DNA from: an uncultured Clostridium sp.
Lineage (GTDB): Bacteria; Bacillota; Clostridia; TANB77; CAG-508
Length of the DNA stretch: 34,643 nt
Assembly (NCBI GenBank): GCA_958438515.1
Contig: CAUBRZ010000017.1
Location: 1-34,643 of the forward strand
Direction of reading: 5' to 3'
Below the pieces are notes generated by a model. The model was not told the DNA's origin. It did no database searches and worked only from the letters and a program-made list of their open reading frames with translations. Positions 9,461-18,769 of this stretch are shown piece by piece. A program made the position numbers and the translations under genes. Each line of letters opens with the position of its first letter. Positions within the stretch are counted from its first letter, which is position 1.

Positions 9461-9472
9461 TCAATAATATAA

Positions 9473-10351
9473 TTATTTTAATTGGTTCATTACTTCTTCT
9501 GCAAAATTTTCTTCTTTTTTCTCTATTCCTTCACCTTTTTCAAATCTTGCAAATTCTACTATTTCACTATCATTTTCTTTTAATAATTGAGATACTTTTA
9601 TATCTGGATTTTTTACAAATGATTGATCTACTAAACAAATTTCAGAGAAAAATTTTCCAATTCTTCCTTGTACTATTTTTTCTGCTATTGCTTCTGGCTT
9701 TCCTTCATTCATTGTTTGAGCTTTTAATATTTCTTTTTCTTTTTCTACTCTATCAGCAGGTACTGATTGTTCATTTAAATATTCAGGTCTTGCTGCTGCA
9801 ATTTGCATACAAACATCTTTTGCAACTTCTTTGTTTCCTTTTTTCATGTTTACTAGAACTGCAATTTTTCCATCTCCATGAATGTATTTTTCTACTAAAC
9901 ATTCTGACTCAAATCTTGCAAATCTTCTTATATTCATATTTTCACCAATTGTAGCTATTTTTTCAACTAATACTTCATTTACTGTCTTTCCTGGTATTTC
10001 AATTGATTCTTGTTGTAATAATTCTTCTACATCTTTTGGATTTTTTTCTACTATTTGTTTTGCTACGTTCATAACAAATGTTTTAAATTCTTCATTTTTT
10101 CCAACAAAGTCTGTTTCTGAATTTACTTCTACAATTGCACCTGTTTTTCCATCTTCTGAAATATAAGCTTCTACTAACCCTTCTGCAGCAACTCTTCCAG
10201 ATTTTTTAGCTGCTTTGGCAATTCCTCTTTCACGTAATAACTCTATTGCTTTTTCCATATCTCCATCTGTTTCTGTTAAAACTTTTTTGCAATCCATCAT
10301 TCCTGCACCTGTTTTTTCTCTTAACTCTTTTACTAAACTTGCTGTTACCAT
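9473..10351 (-). CDS. tsf: Elongation factor Ts
   Basis: Nucleotide exchange factor for EF-Tu. The N-terminal UBA-like domain (KELREKTGAGMMDCKKVLTE) is followed by the TDFVGKNEEFK motif that contacts EF-Tu. At 292 aa it is typical. Start ATG follows GGGAGG. It pairs with rpsB upstream, and a hairpin lies between the two genes. Confidence 0.98.
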   Translation of the reverse strand: MVTASLVKELREKTGAGMMDCKKVLTETDGDMEKAIELLRERGIAKAAKKSGRVAAEGLVEAYISEDGKTGAIVEVNSETDFVGKNEEFKTFVMNVAKQIVEKNPKDVEELLQQESIEIPGKTVNEVLVEKIATIGENMNIRRFARFESECLVEKYIHGDGKIAVLVNMKKGNKEVAKDVCMQIAAARPEYLNEQSVPADRVEKEKEILKAQTMNEGKPEAIAEKIVQGRIGKFFSEICLVDQSFVKNPDIKVSQLLKENDSEIVEFARFEKGEGIEKKEENFAEEVMNQLK

Positions 10352-10388
10352 TTTATATTTTCCTCCCTTTATATAAATTTTTTATAAT

Positions 10389-10417
10389 AAAAGAGTAGAG
10401 CAGAAAAGCTCTACTCT
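10389..10417 (-). terminator. Hairpin between rpsB and tsf
   Basis: A 10-bp perfect GC-containing stem (10392-10401 with 10408-10417) with a 6-nt loop and a TTTTATT tail on the minus strand. It probably acts as a partial terminator, giving less tsf than rpsB transcript. Confidence 0.75.
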
Positions 10418-10429
10418 TCTTATTTTAAT

Positions 10430-11203
10430 TTATTCTTCTTCATTACTTACTACTTCTTCTATGCTTTCTTCATTTTCTTCTACAAGTTGCTCTTCTATTT
10501 GTTCTTCTGCCTCAAAGCTTTCTCCTTGTTTACCTTCAATTACTGCATTTGCTATTACGTCTGCAATTAGGTTTACTGCTCGTATTGCATCATCATTTCC
10601 TGGTATTGGGTAATCTAATTCTTCTGGATTACAGTTTGTATCTACTAATCCTACTACTGGAATACCTAATTTTTTAGCTTCTAATATTGCTATTCTTTCT
10701 TTTTTAGGATCTACTAAGAATATTACTCCTGGTAATTCGTTCATATCTTTAATTCCACCAAGATTTTTTTCTAATTTATCCATTTCCTTTTTTAATAAAA
10801 TTACTTCTTTTTTAGGTAATACATCAAATGTACCATCTTCTTGCATAGCTTCTAAATCTTTTAATCTTTGAATTCTTTTTTGAATTGTTCCAAAGTTTGT
10901 TAACATTCCACCTAACCATCTTTGATCAACATAGAACATTCCACATTTTAAAGCTGCTTCTTTCATACATTCTTGTGCTTGTTTCTTTGTTCCAACAAAT
11001 AAAACTGATTTTCCTTCCTCTGCTTGTTCTTTGACAAAAGCATATGCCTCGTCTAATTTTTTTGATGTTTTTTGTAAATCGATGATGTGAATTCCATTTC
11101 TAGCTTGGAATATATATTCAGCCATTTTAGGATCCCATCTTCTTGTTTGATGTCCAAAGTGAACACCTGCTTCTAGTAATTGTTTCATTGCAACTACTGC
11201 CAT
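10430..11203 (-). CDS. rpsB: 30S ribosomal protein S2
   Basis: S2 of the small subunit, 257 aa from the chosen start. Typical blocks are present: LLEAGVHFGHQTRRWDPKM, NGIHIIDLQKT, VLFVGTKKQAQ, QRWLGGMLTNF and GLVDTNCNPEELDYPIPGND. The C-terminus is a long acidic tail (about 35 residues rich in Glu), a common extension. The start MAVVAMK at 11203 follows GGGAGGAATTTAAA; an in-frame ATG 36 nt upstream has no good site. A structured leader and a promoter precede it. Confidence 0.98.
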   Translation of the reverse strand: MAVVAMKQLLEAGVHFGHQTRRWDPKMAEYIFQARNGIHIIDLQKTSKKLDEAYAFVKEQAEEGKSVLFVGTKKQAQECMKEAALKCGMFYVDQRWLGGMLTNFGTIQKRIQRLKDLEAMQEDGTFDVLPKKEVILLKKEMDKLEKNLGGIKDMNELPGVIFLVDPKKERIAILEAKKLGIPVVGLVDTNCNPEELDYPIPGNDDAIRAVNLIADVIANAVIEGKQGESFEAEEQIEEQLVEENEESIEEVVSNEEE

Positions 11204-11234
11204 TTTAAATTCCTCCCTTTTTTGTTTTTTCTTC

Positions 11235-11297
11235 CACAAAGTTCTTCACTTTTTAGGACCTAATAATATAGGCACTTCCTTTAAAGCTCTCTTTGTG
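11235..11297 (-). promoter_or_regulatory. rpsB leader RNA (candidate S2 autoregulatory element)
   Basis: The 5' untranslated region starts with CACAAAG (11297-11291) and ends with CTTTGTG (11241-11235), which can close a multi-helix structure directly before the ribosome binding site. Inside are GGAAGTGCC and AGGTCCT, which can pair imperfectly. Ribosomal protein leaders before rpsB are known in Firmicutes; the match here is by position and pairing only. Confidence 0.55.
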
Positions 11298-11314
11298 TGA
11301 TTAATACGCAAATT

Positions 11315-11343
11315 ATTATATCAAATATTTATTGATATTGCAA
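11315..11343 (-). promoter_or_regulatory. Promoter of rpsB-tsf
   Basis: TTGCAA (11343-11338), 17 nt, then TATAAT (11320-11315) on the minus strand, about 10 nt before the leader stem. Confidence 0.8.
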
Positions 11344-11479
11344 GTATTTTCCAAAATTTTTTCTATTTTTCCTATTAATATTTACCATAAATATTTTGTG
11401 TTTTAGCAGTTTTTTTATTTTTGCATATTATTTACAAAGACTAAATTCTTTTAAAAATACATATGAAAGGAGGTTAACT

Positions 11480-12736
11480 ATGAAACAAAAACATATATTG
11501 AAAAAGTTTTCATTTATTTCTTTATTTTCTTTGTTTTTTATACTAGTTACTTGTTTTCCATCTTTTTGTTTTGGCCCTTCTAGTAATGAAATATACCAAG
11601 GAATAGATGTTAGTTCTTGGCAAGGAAGTATTAATTTTTCTTATGTTAAAAGTTCTGGTATCGAAGTTGTTTATATAAAATCTAGCGAGGGTAGAAGTTA
11701 TATCGACCCTTATTTTGAAAGAAACTACACAAATGCAAAAGCAAATGGTTTGAAAGTAGGATTTTATCATTATGTTACAGCAAGAAGTATAGAACAAGCT
11801 AAAGAACAAGCTAACTTTTTCGCAAGTGTTATTAGTGGAAAACAAGCTGATTGTAGGTTAGCTATGGATTTCGAAAGTTTTGGAAATTTATCTATATCAC
11901 AAATAAATGAAATTTCTAAAACATTTCTAGAAACTTTAGAAAATGTTACTAATTCTAAGTGTGTTATTTATAGTAATGCTTACTCAGCTAGAACTATATT
12001 TAGTAATGAATTGACAAATTATCCACTTTGGGTTGCTAATTATGGCGTTAGTTCACCAGGAAGTAACGGAAAATGGAATACCTGGGTTGGTTGGCAATAT
12101 ACAAATACTGGTTTAGTTAATGGAATTTCTGGATATGTAGATAGAAATAAATTTACAAATGGAATACTTTTATCTTCTACATCCACTTTGCCTTCACCTG
12201 AAACGCCATCTACTCCTTCTACAGATAATACAACTGTATATACTGTAAAAAAAGGTGATACTTTAAGTCAAATCGCATTGAACTATGGTACAACTGTATC
12301 TAGTATAGTATCGTTAAACCCTTCAATCACAAACCCTAATCTAATTTATCCTGGTCAAAAACTAACTATTAAAATTAATTCTTCTTCAAGCACTAACAAT
12401 TCAACAGTCTATATTGTTAAAAAAGGTGATACATTGAGTGGAATAGCTTTTAATTATGGCACAACCGTAAATTCTTTAGTTAAGATAAATAACATTAAAA
12501 ATCCTAATTTAATTTATCCTGGTCAAAGAATTATAATTTCCACAACTGATAACTCAAGTGGAGCTGGTCAGAACTCTTGTGGTAAAGTACTATATAAAAT
12601 TAAATATGGAGATACTTTAAGTGAAATTGCTCTTTTAAATAATACTACAGTTTCAGAACTTGTTAAAATTAACAATATTAAAAATCCTAATTTAATTTAT
12701 GCTGGACAGTATCTTAGAATTTCGAATTGTAGATAA
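11480..12736 (+). CDS. Secreted GH25 lysozyme-like hydrolase with three LysM domains
   Basis: A muramidase cutting peptidoglycan glycan strands, 418 aa. Residues 1-31 form a signal peptide (basic MKQKHILKK, then a hydrophobic core). The GH25 domain spans about 37-230: the strand motif GIDVSSWQG, YIKSSEG, the catalytic MDFES pair, and GWQYT. A Pro/Ser/Thr linker follows, then three LysM repeats (TVKKGDTLSQIALNYGTT, IVKKGDTLSGIAFNYGTT, KIKYGDTLSEIALLNNTT), which bind peptidoglycan. The start at 11480 has a near-perfect AAAGGAGGT site. It is a stand-alone gene with a terminator at its end. It could serve cell wall turnover, separation or spore germination; no prophage genes are nearby, so an endolysin role is less likely. 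Confidence 0.95.
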   Translation: MKQKHILKKFSFISLFSLFFILVTCFPSFCFGPSSNEIYQGIDVSSWQGSINFSYVKSSGIEVVYIKSSEGRSYIDPYFERNYTNAKANGLKVGFYHYVTARSIEQAKEQANFFASVISGKQADCRLAMDFESFGNLSISQINEISKTFLETLENVTNSKCVIYSNAYSARTIFSNELTNYPLWVANYGVSSPGSNGKWNTWVGWQYTNTGLVNGISGYVDRNKFTNGILLSSTSTLPSPETPSTPSTDNTTVYTVKKGDTLSQIALNYGTTVSSIVSLNPSITNPNLIYPGQKLTIKINSSSSTNNSTVYIVKKGDTLSGIAFNYGTTVNSLVKINNIKNPNLIYPGQRIIISTTDNSSGAGQNSCGKVLYKIKYGDTLSEIALLNNTTVSELVKINNIKNPNLIYAGQYLRISNCR

Positions 12737-12755
12737 TAATTTATTTATATATTAT

Positions 12756-12793
12756 AAAAAAAGACAAAGAAATAATTTTCTTTGTCTTTTTTA
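12756..12793. terminator. Bidirectional terminator between the GH25 gene and the ROK gene
   Basis: A hairpin with AAAGACAAAGAAA and TTTCTTTGTCTTT arms has A/T runs on both sides, so it can end both convergent transcripts. Confidence 0.85.
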
Positions 12794-12795
12794 TT

Positions 12796-13698
12796 TTACA
12801 ATATAGCACCTATAATTCCAGCATCATTTCCTAGCACTGCTGTTTGAATTATAATTTCTTTTCTTTGATTAAATAACTTGTTTTTTGATATTAGTTCTTT
12901 TTCTAATCTTTCCAATAATATTTCTTCAAAGTAAACAAAACTTCCACCAATACCTATTACCTCTGGCTCAAATATATTTATTAAATTCGCTATTCCATTA
13001 CTTAGGTTTTCAATATATTCTTGTATTACTTTTTCGATTTTTTCATAATTTTTACTATCTTTAGTATTAGATTTTATAATTCCTAATAATTCTTTTCCAC
13101 TTACTTTTTCATCATATCCTAATTCTTCTCTCAAGTTATTTTTAAATGATTTCATAGAACCATATTTTTCAAAACAACCTTTTCTTCCACACTCACATAA
13201 AATTCCATTTTTTTCAATAGACATGTGTCCTATTTCACATCCAGGTAGATTTCCTGTATCTAGAAGTTCATTATTTATTATAACTGCTCCTCCAATTCCT
13301 GTGCCTAATGTTAAGAACACACTTCTATCATATTGTTTTAGACATCCGTATTTGTTTTCTGCAAGTGCTGCACATTTTGCATCATTTCGAATTTTAATTG
13401 GCAAGTTTATTTTCTTTTTTAATTCTTTAATAACTTCATAATTTTTTAGTCCTAAATTCACAGATTTTATAACAGTATCATGTGTTACTGTTCCTGGTAT
13501 TGCAAGTCCAATATTAGTTATTTTGTATTTTTCAATTAGTTTTAATACAGTTTCTGTAATATATTCTTCTATTGTGTTTTTTAATTTCTTCTTTTCGATT
13601 CCTTTTAATCTTTTCTCGACTTTTTCAATAATTATTCCATTATTATCAACTACACCAATTGCTATATGGCTTCCACCTAAATCAATTCCTATTTTCAT
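12796..13698 (-). CDS. ROK family sugar kinase (glucokinase-like)
   Basis: A 300-aa ATP-dependent kinase of the ROK family. It has the N-terminal phosphate loop MKIGIDLGGSHIAIG, the second ATP motif LTLGTGIGGA, the substrate motif GCEIGH and the zinc-binding CECGRKGCFEKYGS. No DNA-binding domain is present, so it is a kinase, not a repressor. Glucokinase is the most likely activity, but other hexoses or N-acetyl sugars are possible. The start at 13698 is chosen for its AAAGGTGG site, which lies in the 14-nt gap after the pilC stop. It therefore sits at the end of the pilus operon, apparently without a functional link. Confidence 0.9.
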   Translation of the reverse strand: MKIGIDLGGSHIAIGVVDNNGIIIEKVEKRLKGIEKKKLKNTIEEYITETVLKLIEKYKITNIGLAIPGTVTHDTVIKSVNLGLKNYEVIKELKKKINLPIKIRNDAKCAALAENKYGCLKQYDRSVFLTLGTGIGGAVIINNELLDTGNLPGCEIGHMSIEKNGILCECGRKGCFEKYGSMKSFKNNLREELGYDEKVSGKELLGIIKSNTKDSKNYEKIEKVIQEYIENLSNGIANLINIFEPEVIGIGGSFVYFEEILLERLEKELISKNKLFNQRKEIIIQTAVLGNDAGIIGAIL

Positions 13699-13712
13699 AT
13701 TTGCCACCTTTC

Positions 13713-15062
13713 TTACACGCCATATGCTGAGAATAAGAAATTTCCCATATAAACTTGAACACATGGTACTAGTACAACCAATACGAAGAAAATTAATACT
13801 ACACCAACAATAGCATATACTACTTCTGGCAATGCTTTCATTATTTTTGCCATAATATTATCAATATCGATTTCCATATATTCAACTAGTTTTTCCATCA
13901 TTTCTGTTAAGTCTGTTTGCATACCTATTTTTAACATTTCTGTTATCATTGGTTTTGATAAACCTGATTTTTCAAATGGTTCTATCCACGATGAACCAAT
14001 TAATATATTGTTAATTGAGGTTTCTATTATTGATAGCATCACATAGTTTTGTACAACATTTTTACTAACTTCTAATGATTCTTGAATTCTCATTCCATTT
14101 TTCAAGTTTAATAACATAGCCTTCATTAATCTTGAAAAATCTAACGCATAAATCAATTGTCCAAATATAGGCATTTTATATTTAAAATAATCAAAATTAT
14201 ATTTTCCTTTTGGTGTTTTTACATATGCTATAATTATTGCTACTATTCCTAGTATACACAATACTGGAATATACCAATACTTAATTGCCTTATTCATGAA
14301 ATCTGCAAACCATAGTGTAACTGCAGGTAAAGTATCTTGTGTTCCTAATTCATCAAAAATACCCTGAATTGCAGGTATTGCAAATAATGTTCCCACAACT
14401 AGCATAACGATTAATAAAACAAATTGTATAATATTTGGTATTAAAATTGATTTTAATCTTCTATTTAATGATTCTGTATCATCTAGATATTTTACAGCTT
14501 GCTCTAGCGATGTTGTTAAAGAACCTGATAATTCTCCTACTTTTATCATATTTATATATATATATGGGAATATATTAGAATAATATTCCATTGTAGTATA
14601 CATGTTTTCACCAGCTTCTACCCCTGCTAAAATGTCTTCTAAGACACCTCTAAATGATAAGTTATCTGTACTTTCTATAATAGTGTTTAAAGCATGTATA
14701 TTGTTAAAATTGGCTTTTTTTAGTAAATAAAAGTTTTGTGTAAATACTACTATATCCCTTTGAGTTATTTTTTCTGACTTTGCAAAATATAAATTAATTT
14801 TTTCTTTTGTAGTTAATGTTCTTTGTTTATCATTTCCCAAATGTGTGGTATTTACATTTTTCATTATTTCTTGTATGTCTGTTATATTTTTCTTTTGTCT
14901 TTTTTTAGCATTTTTTGAATTGTAAGATACTTGCTCTATTGCTATTGGAATTAGATTATTATTTTTTAAGGTTCTTATAAGATGTTGTTTGCTTCCTGAT
15001 TCCACTTTATTTTTTACAACTAAACCGGTTTTTGTCATAGCTCTATATACATAGGTAGGCAT
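13713..15062 (-). CDS. pilC: Type IV pilus inner membrane platform protein (PilC/GspF)
   Basis: Platform protein that couples the assembly ATPases to pilin polymerisation. Two T2SSF domains are seen (about 95-225 and 295-420), each with hydrophobic segments; FTQNFYLLKKANFNNIHALN and FSRLMKAMLLNLKNGMRIQESLE are the paired starts. The N-terminus (MPTYVYRAMTKTGLVVKN) is the usual leader region of GspF proteins. Length 449 aa is slightly long because of a charged linker at 45-80. It follows pilT by 16 nt with its own AAGGAGG site. Confidence 0.95.
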   Translation of the reverse strand: MPTYVYRAMTKTGLVVKNKVESGSKQHLIRTLKNNNLIPIAIEQVSYNSKNAKKRQKKNITDIQEIMKNVNTTHLGNDKQRTLTTKEKINLYFAKSEKITQRDIVVFTQNFYLLKKANFNNIHALNTIIESTDNLSFRGVLEDILAGVEAGENMYTTMEYYSNIFPYIYINMIKVGELSGSLTTSLEQAVKYLDDTESLNRRLKSILIPNIIQFVLLIVMLVVGTLFAIPAIQGIFDELGTQDTLPAVTLWFADFMNKAIKYWYIPVLCILGIVAIIIAYVKTPKGKYNFDYFKYKMPIFGQLIYALDFSRLMKAMLLNLKNGMRIQESLEVSKNVVQNYVMLSIIETSINNILIGSSWIEPFEKSGLSKPMITEMLKIGMQTDLTEMMEKLVEYMEIDIDNIMAKIMKALPEVVYAIVGVVLIFFVLVVLVPCVQVYMGNFLFSAYGV

Positions 15063-15078
15063 TTAATTATCCTCCTTT

Positions 15079-16179
15079 CTATCTATTTCCTCTTTTTATC
15101 TTTAGCTGCATAATAGTTCTATTTAGAGTCTCTATATTTTTTTCTTCTATTTGTGCTTTTGCTTGATCTAATGTTATCTTATCTTGAACAAATAATTCTG
15201 CTAAAGAATTAATTAAACCAATACTTCCTTTTTCTAGGTTGCTTTGTATTGCATCTTCTATTTCTGATACACTTAATTTTTCTTTTCTAATGATTCCTGC
15301 GACTATATTATCTACTACCATAACTTCTGGTACTAGTACTAATTTTCCATCATTTCCTTTTAGTAATCTTTGTGATACAACTAATTTTAACAAAGCAGAT
15401 AATAAATATTTGATTTGTTCTTGATCTCTTATTTCATAGAAGTTTATCATTCTGTCTATTGTTTCTGCACATGATTTAGTATGCAATGTTCCTATTACTA
15501 AATGTCCAGATTCTGCCATTTCAATTGCTGCTTCCATTGTTACTTTATCACGAATCTCTCCTATAACCAAGATATCACAGTCCTCTCTTAGCGAGTTCTT
15601 TACACCATCACTAAATGTTAAACTATCTCTACCTTTTCCTATTTCCTTTTGTACTATTAATGATTTTTTAGAATGATGTTTATATTCTACTGGGTTTTCT
15701 AGTGTTAATATTTTTTTATTTTGGTTTTCATTAATATTATTTATTAAAGCATTTAATGTTGTTGTTTTACCTGAGTTTGTCTTTCCTGTAACTAATATAA
15801 GTCCTTGTGTTTGATATGTCATTCTTCTTACGATATCTGGCACTCCTAAAGACTCATAAGTTGGAAGTTCATTTTTTATTAATCTTAATGTACATAATGG
15901 AATATCATCTGATAAAGATATATTTACTCTTAAACGAATATCTTTGTATTCATATGACATGTCCAACCTTCTTGTCCTTGTAAACACTTCATCTTTATCA
16001 ACATTTCCCTTTACTAAATAATCATATATTTCATTCATATCATCAGGTGTTAATACTTTGCTTCCCTCTATCGGTACTAAATCTCTTGCAATTCTTAACA
16101 TTGGTTTATTATCACATATTAAGTGGACATCTGAAGCATCCATTTTTATTGCTTCATCTAATATATCATCTAAATTCAT
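15079..16179 (-). CDS. pilT: Type IV pilus twitching ATPase (PilT family)
   Basis: Hexameric ATPase expected to retract pili. Walker A is VTGKTNSGKTTTLNALI, the Asp box and Walker B are REDCDILVIGEIRD, and the His box is GTLHTKSCAETIDRMINF. It has 366 aa, no long N-terminal domain and no tetracysteine motif, which separates it from PilB. A PilT beside a PilB suggests that this pilus both extends and retracts. It follows pilB by 21 nt. Confidence 0.95.
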   Translation of the reverse strand: MNLDDILDEAIKMDASDVHLICDNKPMLRIARDLVPIEGSKVLTPDDMNEIYDYLVKGNVDKDEVFTRTRRLDMSYEYKDIRLRVNISLSDDIPLCTLRLIKNELPTYESLGVPDIVRRMTYQTQGLILVTGKTNSGKTTTLNALINNINENQNKKILTLENPVEYKHHSKKSLIVQKEIGKGRDSLTFSDGVKNSLREDCDILVIGEIRDKVTMEAAIEMAESGHLVIGTLHTKSCAETIDRMINFYEIRDQEQIKYLLSALLKLVVSQRLLKGNDGKLVLVPEVMVVDNIVAGIIRKEKLSVSEIEDAIQSNLEKGSIGLINSLAELFVQDKITLDQAKAQIEEKNIETLNRTIMQLKIKRGNR

Positions 16180-16200
16180 ACTTTATTTCCTCCTTTGTAA

Positions 16201-17835
16201 TTAATAGATTAATAGTTTTTTATTTAATTCTTCTAGTGTCGTATGTCCTTGAATTATTTTTTTAATTCCATCTACTACTAATGGTTTGTAGTTTTGTTCT
16301 AATGCTATATTTCTTATTTCTATGCTAGATCTTCCATTTAATATCTCTTGTTTTACTTCATCTGTTACATTTAAAATCTCGAACACACCAATTCTATCAT
16401 AATATCCAGTGTTGTTACAATGTGGACATCCAACTGCATCATATGTTTTTCCACTTAAGTCAAATTCTACATTATATCTTTTTGCTATTGACTCAATTAT
16501 TCTCTTTTCATCTTCATTAAAATCTCTTTCTTTTCTACACTCTTTACATAGTCTTCTTACTAATCTTTGTGAAATAGATGTAGCTAAAGTACTTGCAATA
16601 TCATAGTCTGAAAGCCCCATTTTTCTTAGTCTAGTAATAACTTCTATAGAATCAATTGTGTGTATAGTTGATAAAACATAATGTCCTGTTTGCCCTGCTT
16701 GAATTGCAATTTCTCCTGTTTCTTTATCTCTTATTTCTCCTACTAAAATTATATCTGGATCTTGTCTTAAAACTGTTCTTAGTGAGTTTGAGAAAGAAGA
16801 TTTTGCATCGATTTCTATTTGGTTTAGTCCTTCAATTCTAATTTCTACTGGATCTTCAATTGTTGTTATATTTATTTCTGGTCTGTTTAGGTAATCAATT
16901 ATACTATATAAGCTTGTTGTTTTACCTTCTCCTGTTGGAGCTGCAATAATTGTAATACTATTTTTCTTGTGTATACTTCTTCTAAATTCTTCTTCTGTTC
17001 CAGGAAATCCTAATTCAAATATATCTCTAATATTTTCATTTTTCTTAAGCAATCTTAAAACAAATTTTTCTCCATATACATTAGGTTGTGAAGAAACACG
17101 AATATTATAATCTTCATAAAGTAGAATTCTACCATCTTGTGATTCTTGTTTTTCTTGATGCATATTAGATATTGCTTTTAGCCTTCCTATAATTTGACTT
17201 TGTTTTTCTTTATCAATATTTGCTGCTGTGAATAGTTCCCCATCTATTCTATATCTTACTCTTACTTTATCTTGCATAGGTTCAATATGAATATCACTTG
17301 CTCTTCTTTCTATTCCTGTTTTTATTATGCTATCAACTAGTCCTGTTATTGTATCATTTCTTCCAGCTGAAGTTAAATTGTTTGTTGCTGAACCTTCTAA
17401 GGATTTTAATATTTTTTCAATATCAGGTTCAAATGTAACATATGTTTCCATTACTAAACCTTTATTTAAAAATAATAATCTCATGTTATCTATTACTTTT
17501 GTATTAACTGTATTAGCAAAGCAAACTTTAATTTTCCCTTGGGATACTTCAAAAGGAACAGCCTTATTGTCTTTTGCCATATCTAAAGACATATAATCAG
17601 TTAATTTTATTTTCATTGTTCTTGAATTTAATATAATTCCTTTTGCTCCTACAACTTCTCCTATTGCTTCTATTAATTTTGTAGGTTCACATGCATCTAA
17701 AATATATAAAATATCTCCTAATTTTCTATTTGGGTGGTCTCTTTGATATTCTAATGCATTTGCTATATCAGCTTCTGTTACCACTCCTTTTCTTACTAAT
17801 TCAACCCCTATTGGTTGCCTTTTTCTAATTTCCAT
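16201..17835 (-). CDS. pilB: Type IV pilus assembly ATPase (PilB/GspE)
   Basis: Extension ATPase, 544 aa. An N-terminal MshEN/T2SSE-N domain (about 1-140, RKGVVTEADIANALEYQRD) precedes the ATPase: Walker A IIAAPTGEGKTTSL, Walker B RQDPDIILVGEIRD, and His box STIHTIDSIEVITRL. A tetracysteine zinc motif (CKEC ... CPHC) near residues 420-470 is typical of assembly ATPases. The start at 17835 follows GGGAGAAA; an in-frame ATG 24 nt upstream has a weaker site. Confidence 0.96.
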   Translation of the reverse strand: MEIRKRQPIGVELVRKGVVTEADIANALEYQRDHPNRKLGDILYILDACEPTKLIEAIGEVVGAKGIILNSRTMKIKLTDYMSLDMAKDNKAVPFEVSQGKIKVCFANTVNTKVIDNMRLLFLNKGLVMETYVTFEPDIEKILKSLEGSATNNLTSAGRNDTITGLVDSIIKTGIERRASDIHIEPMQDKVRVRYRIDGELFTAANIDKEKQSQIIGRLKAISNMHQEKQESQDGRILLYEDYNIRVSSQPNVYGEKFVLRLLKKNENIRDIFELGFPGTEEEFRRSIHKKNSITIIAAPTGEGKTTSLYSIIDYLNRPEINITTIEDPVEIRIEGLNQIEIDAKSSFSNSLRTVLRQDPDIILVGEIRDKETGEIAIQAGQTGHYVLSTIHTIDSIEVITRLRKMGLSDYDIASTLATSISQRLVRRLCKECRKERDFNEDEKRIIESIAKRYNVEFDLSGKTYDAVGCPHCNNTGYYDRIGVFEILNVTDEVKQEILNGRSSIEIRNIALEQNYKPLVVDGIKKIIQGHTTLEELNKKLLIY

Positions 17836-17922
17836 AAAATTTCTCCCTTTCCCTAGCATTCAATTTTATTATACTATATTTTCTGATATTTTTCTTTGCT
17901 TTTTAGTAATTACATAAATTTA

Positions 17923-18342
17923 CTAATTTTTTAATGCATATTTTGTTTCTTTTTGTTGCTTTCCTGATTCAAATGTTACTTTTATTACAGTTTTTCCGTT
18001 TTCTATTGTTTCGTAAAAAGTACAATTATCTACATTTCTACATATTTTAACATTATCTTTATATATTCCTTTATTAGCTTCTATAAATGAATATTGTACT
18101 CCATTATCAAATACTATATAGTTATCTTTACATTCTAATACTTTTATATTTGAATGATTTACTTCTTCCGAAAAATAACTATTAAATGTGGTATATTGTG
18201 TAATTGGGTCTATATCTACATTTACATCTTTTACATTTTTATAAAAGAAGTTTGTAATAATTGCTAATACTCCTATAACAATTGCCATAACAATTACATA
18301 TATAGTTAGTGAAATAAGGGTAACTCCTTTTTCTTGTTTCAT
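17923..18342 (-). CDS. Minor pilin-like protein
   Basis: A 139-aa protein beginning MKQEKGVTLISLTIYVIVMA, a short basic leader with a prepilin cleavage site after Gly6, then a hydrophobic helix (about 7-30). The conserved Glu5 of mature pilins is replaced (the mature N-terminus is VTLIS). The rest is a soluble domain without a recognised fold. It overlaps the previous gene by one base (TAATG), implying coupled translation. Probably a minor pilin that primes assembly. Confidence 0.8.
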   Translation of the reverse strand: MKQEKGVTLISLTIYVIVMAIVIGVLAIITNFFYKNVKDVNVDIDPITQYTTFNSYFSEEVNHSNIKVLECKDNYIVFDNGVQYSFIEANKGIYKDNVKICRNVDNCTFYETIENGKTVIKVTFESGKQQKETKYALKN

Positions 18343-18758
18343 TATTCATTCTCCTTTGTAATTACTGTTGAAAGTTCTACATTTTGTTCTTTTGCCTGAA
18401 ACATGTAAGAAATTTTTACTGTTACTTTTTTTACTAATCCTTGAATTTTTTCTTCATTTCCTTCAATTTGTGTATAGTCTTGTATTATTATTGTTTTAAA
18501 AAAACCTTCTTCATCTGTTGATGCATTTTCAACTTGCTCAACTTGTCCTTCTTCTATTGCTTCCATACCTTTTGATTTTATATCTTCTATTTCATTAATT
18601 GCTATATAAGTTGCTTTTGATTTTAGTTCTATTTCTTTTGAAGAACTATTGAATCTATATATTAGTACAGCAATTATAGAAACAAATATAAATATAACAA
18701 TAATAGATATTGCAATATCTATACCAGTATATCCATTTTGACTACGTACTTTTTTCAT
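18342..18758 (-). CDS. Minor pilin-like protein
   Basis: A 138-aa protein with leader MKKVRSQNG, then YTGIDIAISIIVIFIFVSII, which looks like a class III N-terminal signal and pilin helix. The globular part resembles GspI/PilV-type minor pilins (the INEIEDIKS region) but similarity is weak. It follows the peptidase gene by 11 nt and overlaps the next minor pilin gene by one base. Confidence 0.75.
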   Translation of the reverse strand: MKKVRSQNGYTGIDIAISIIVIFIFVSIIAVLIYRFNSSSKEIELKSKATYIAINEIEDIKSKGMEAIEEGQVEQVENASTDEEGFFKTIIIQDYTQIEGNEEKIQGLVKKVTVKISYMFQAKEQNVELSTVITKENE

Positions 18759-18769
18759 TGGATTCTCCT

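Noticed and set aside
9451..9954. Long plus-strand open frame opposite tsf
   Set aside because: It is a Leu/Phe-rich mirror of the AT-rich tsf sequence, without its own ribosome binding site.
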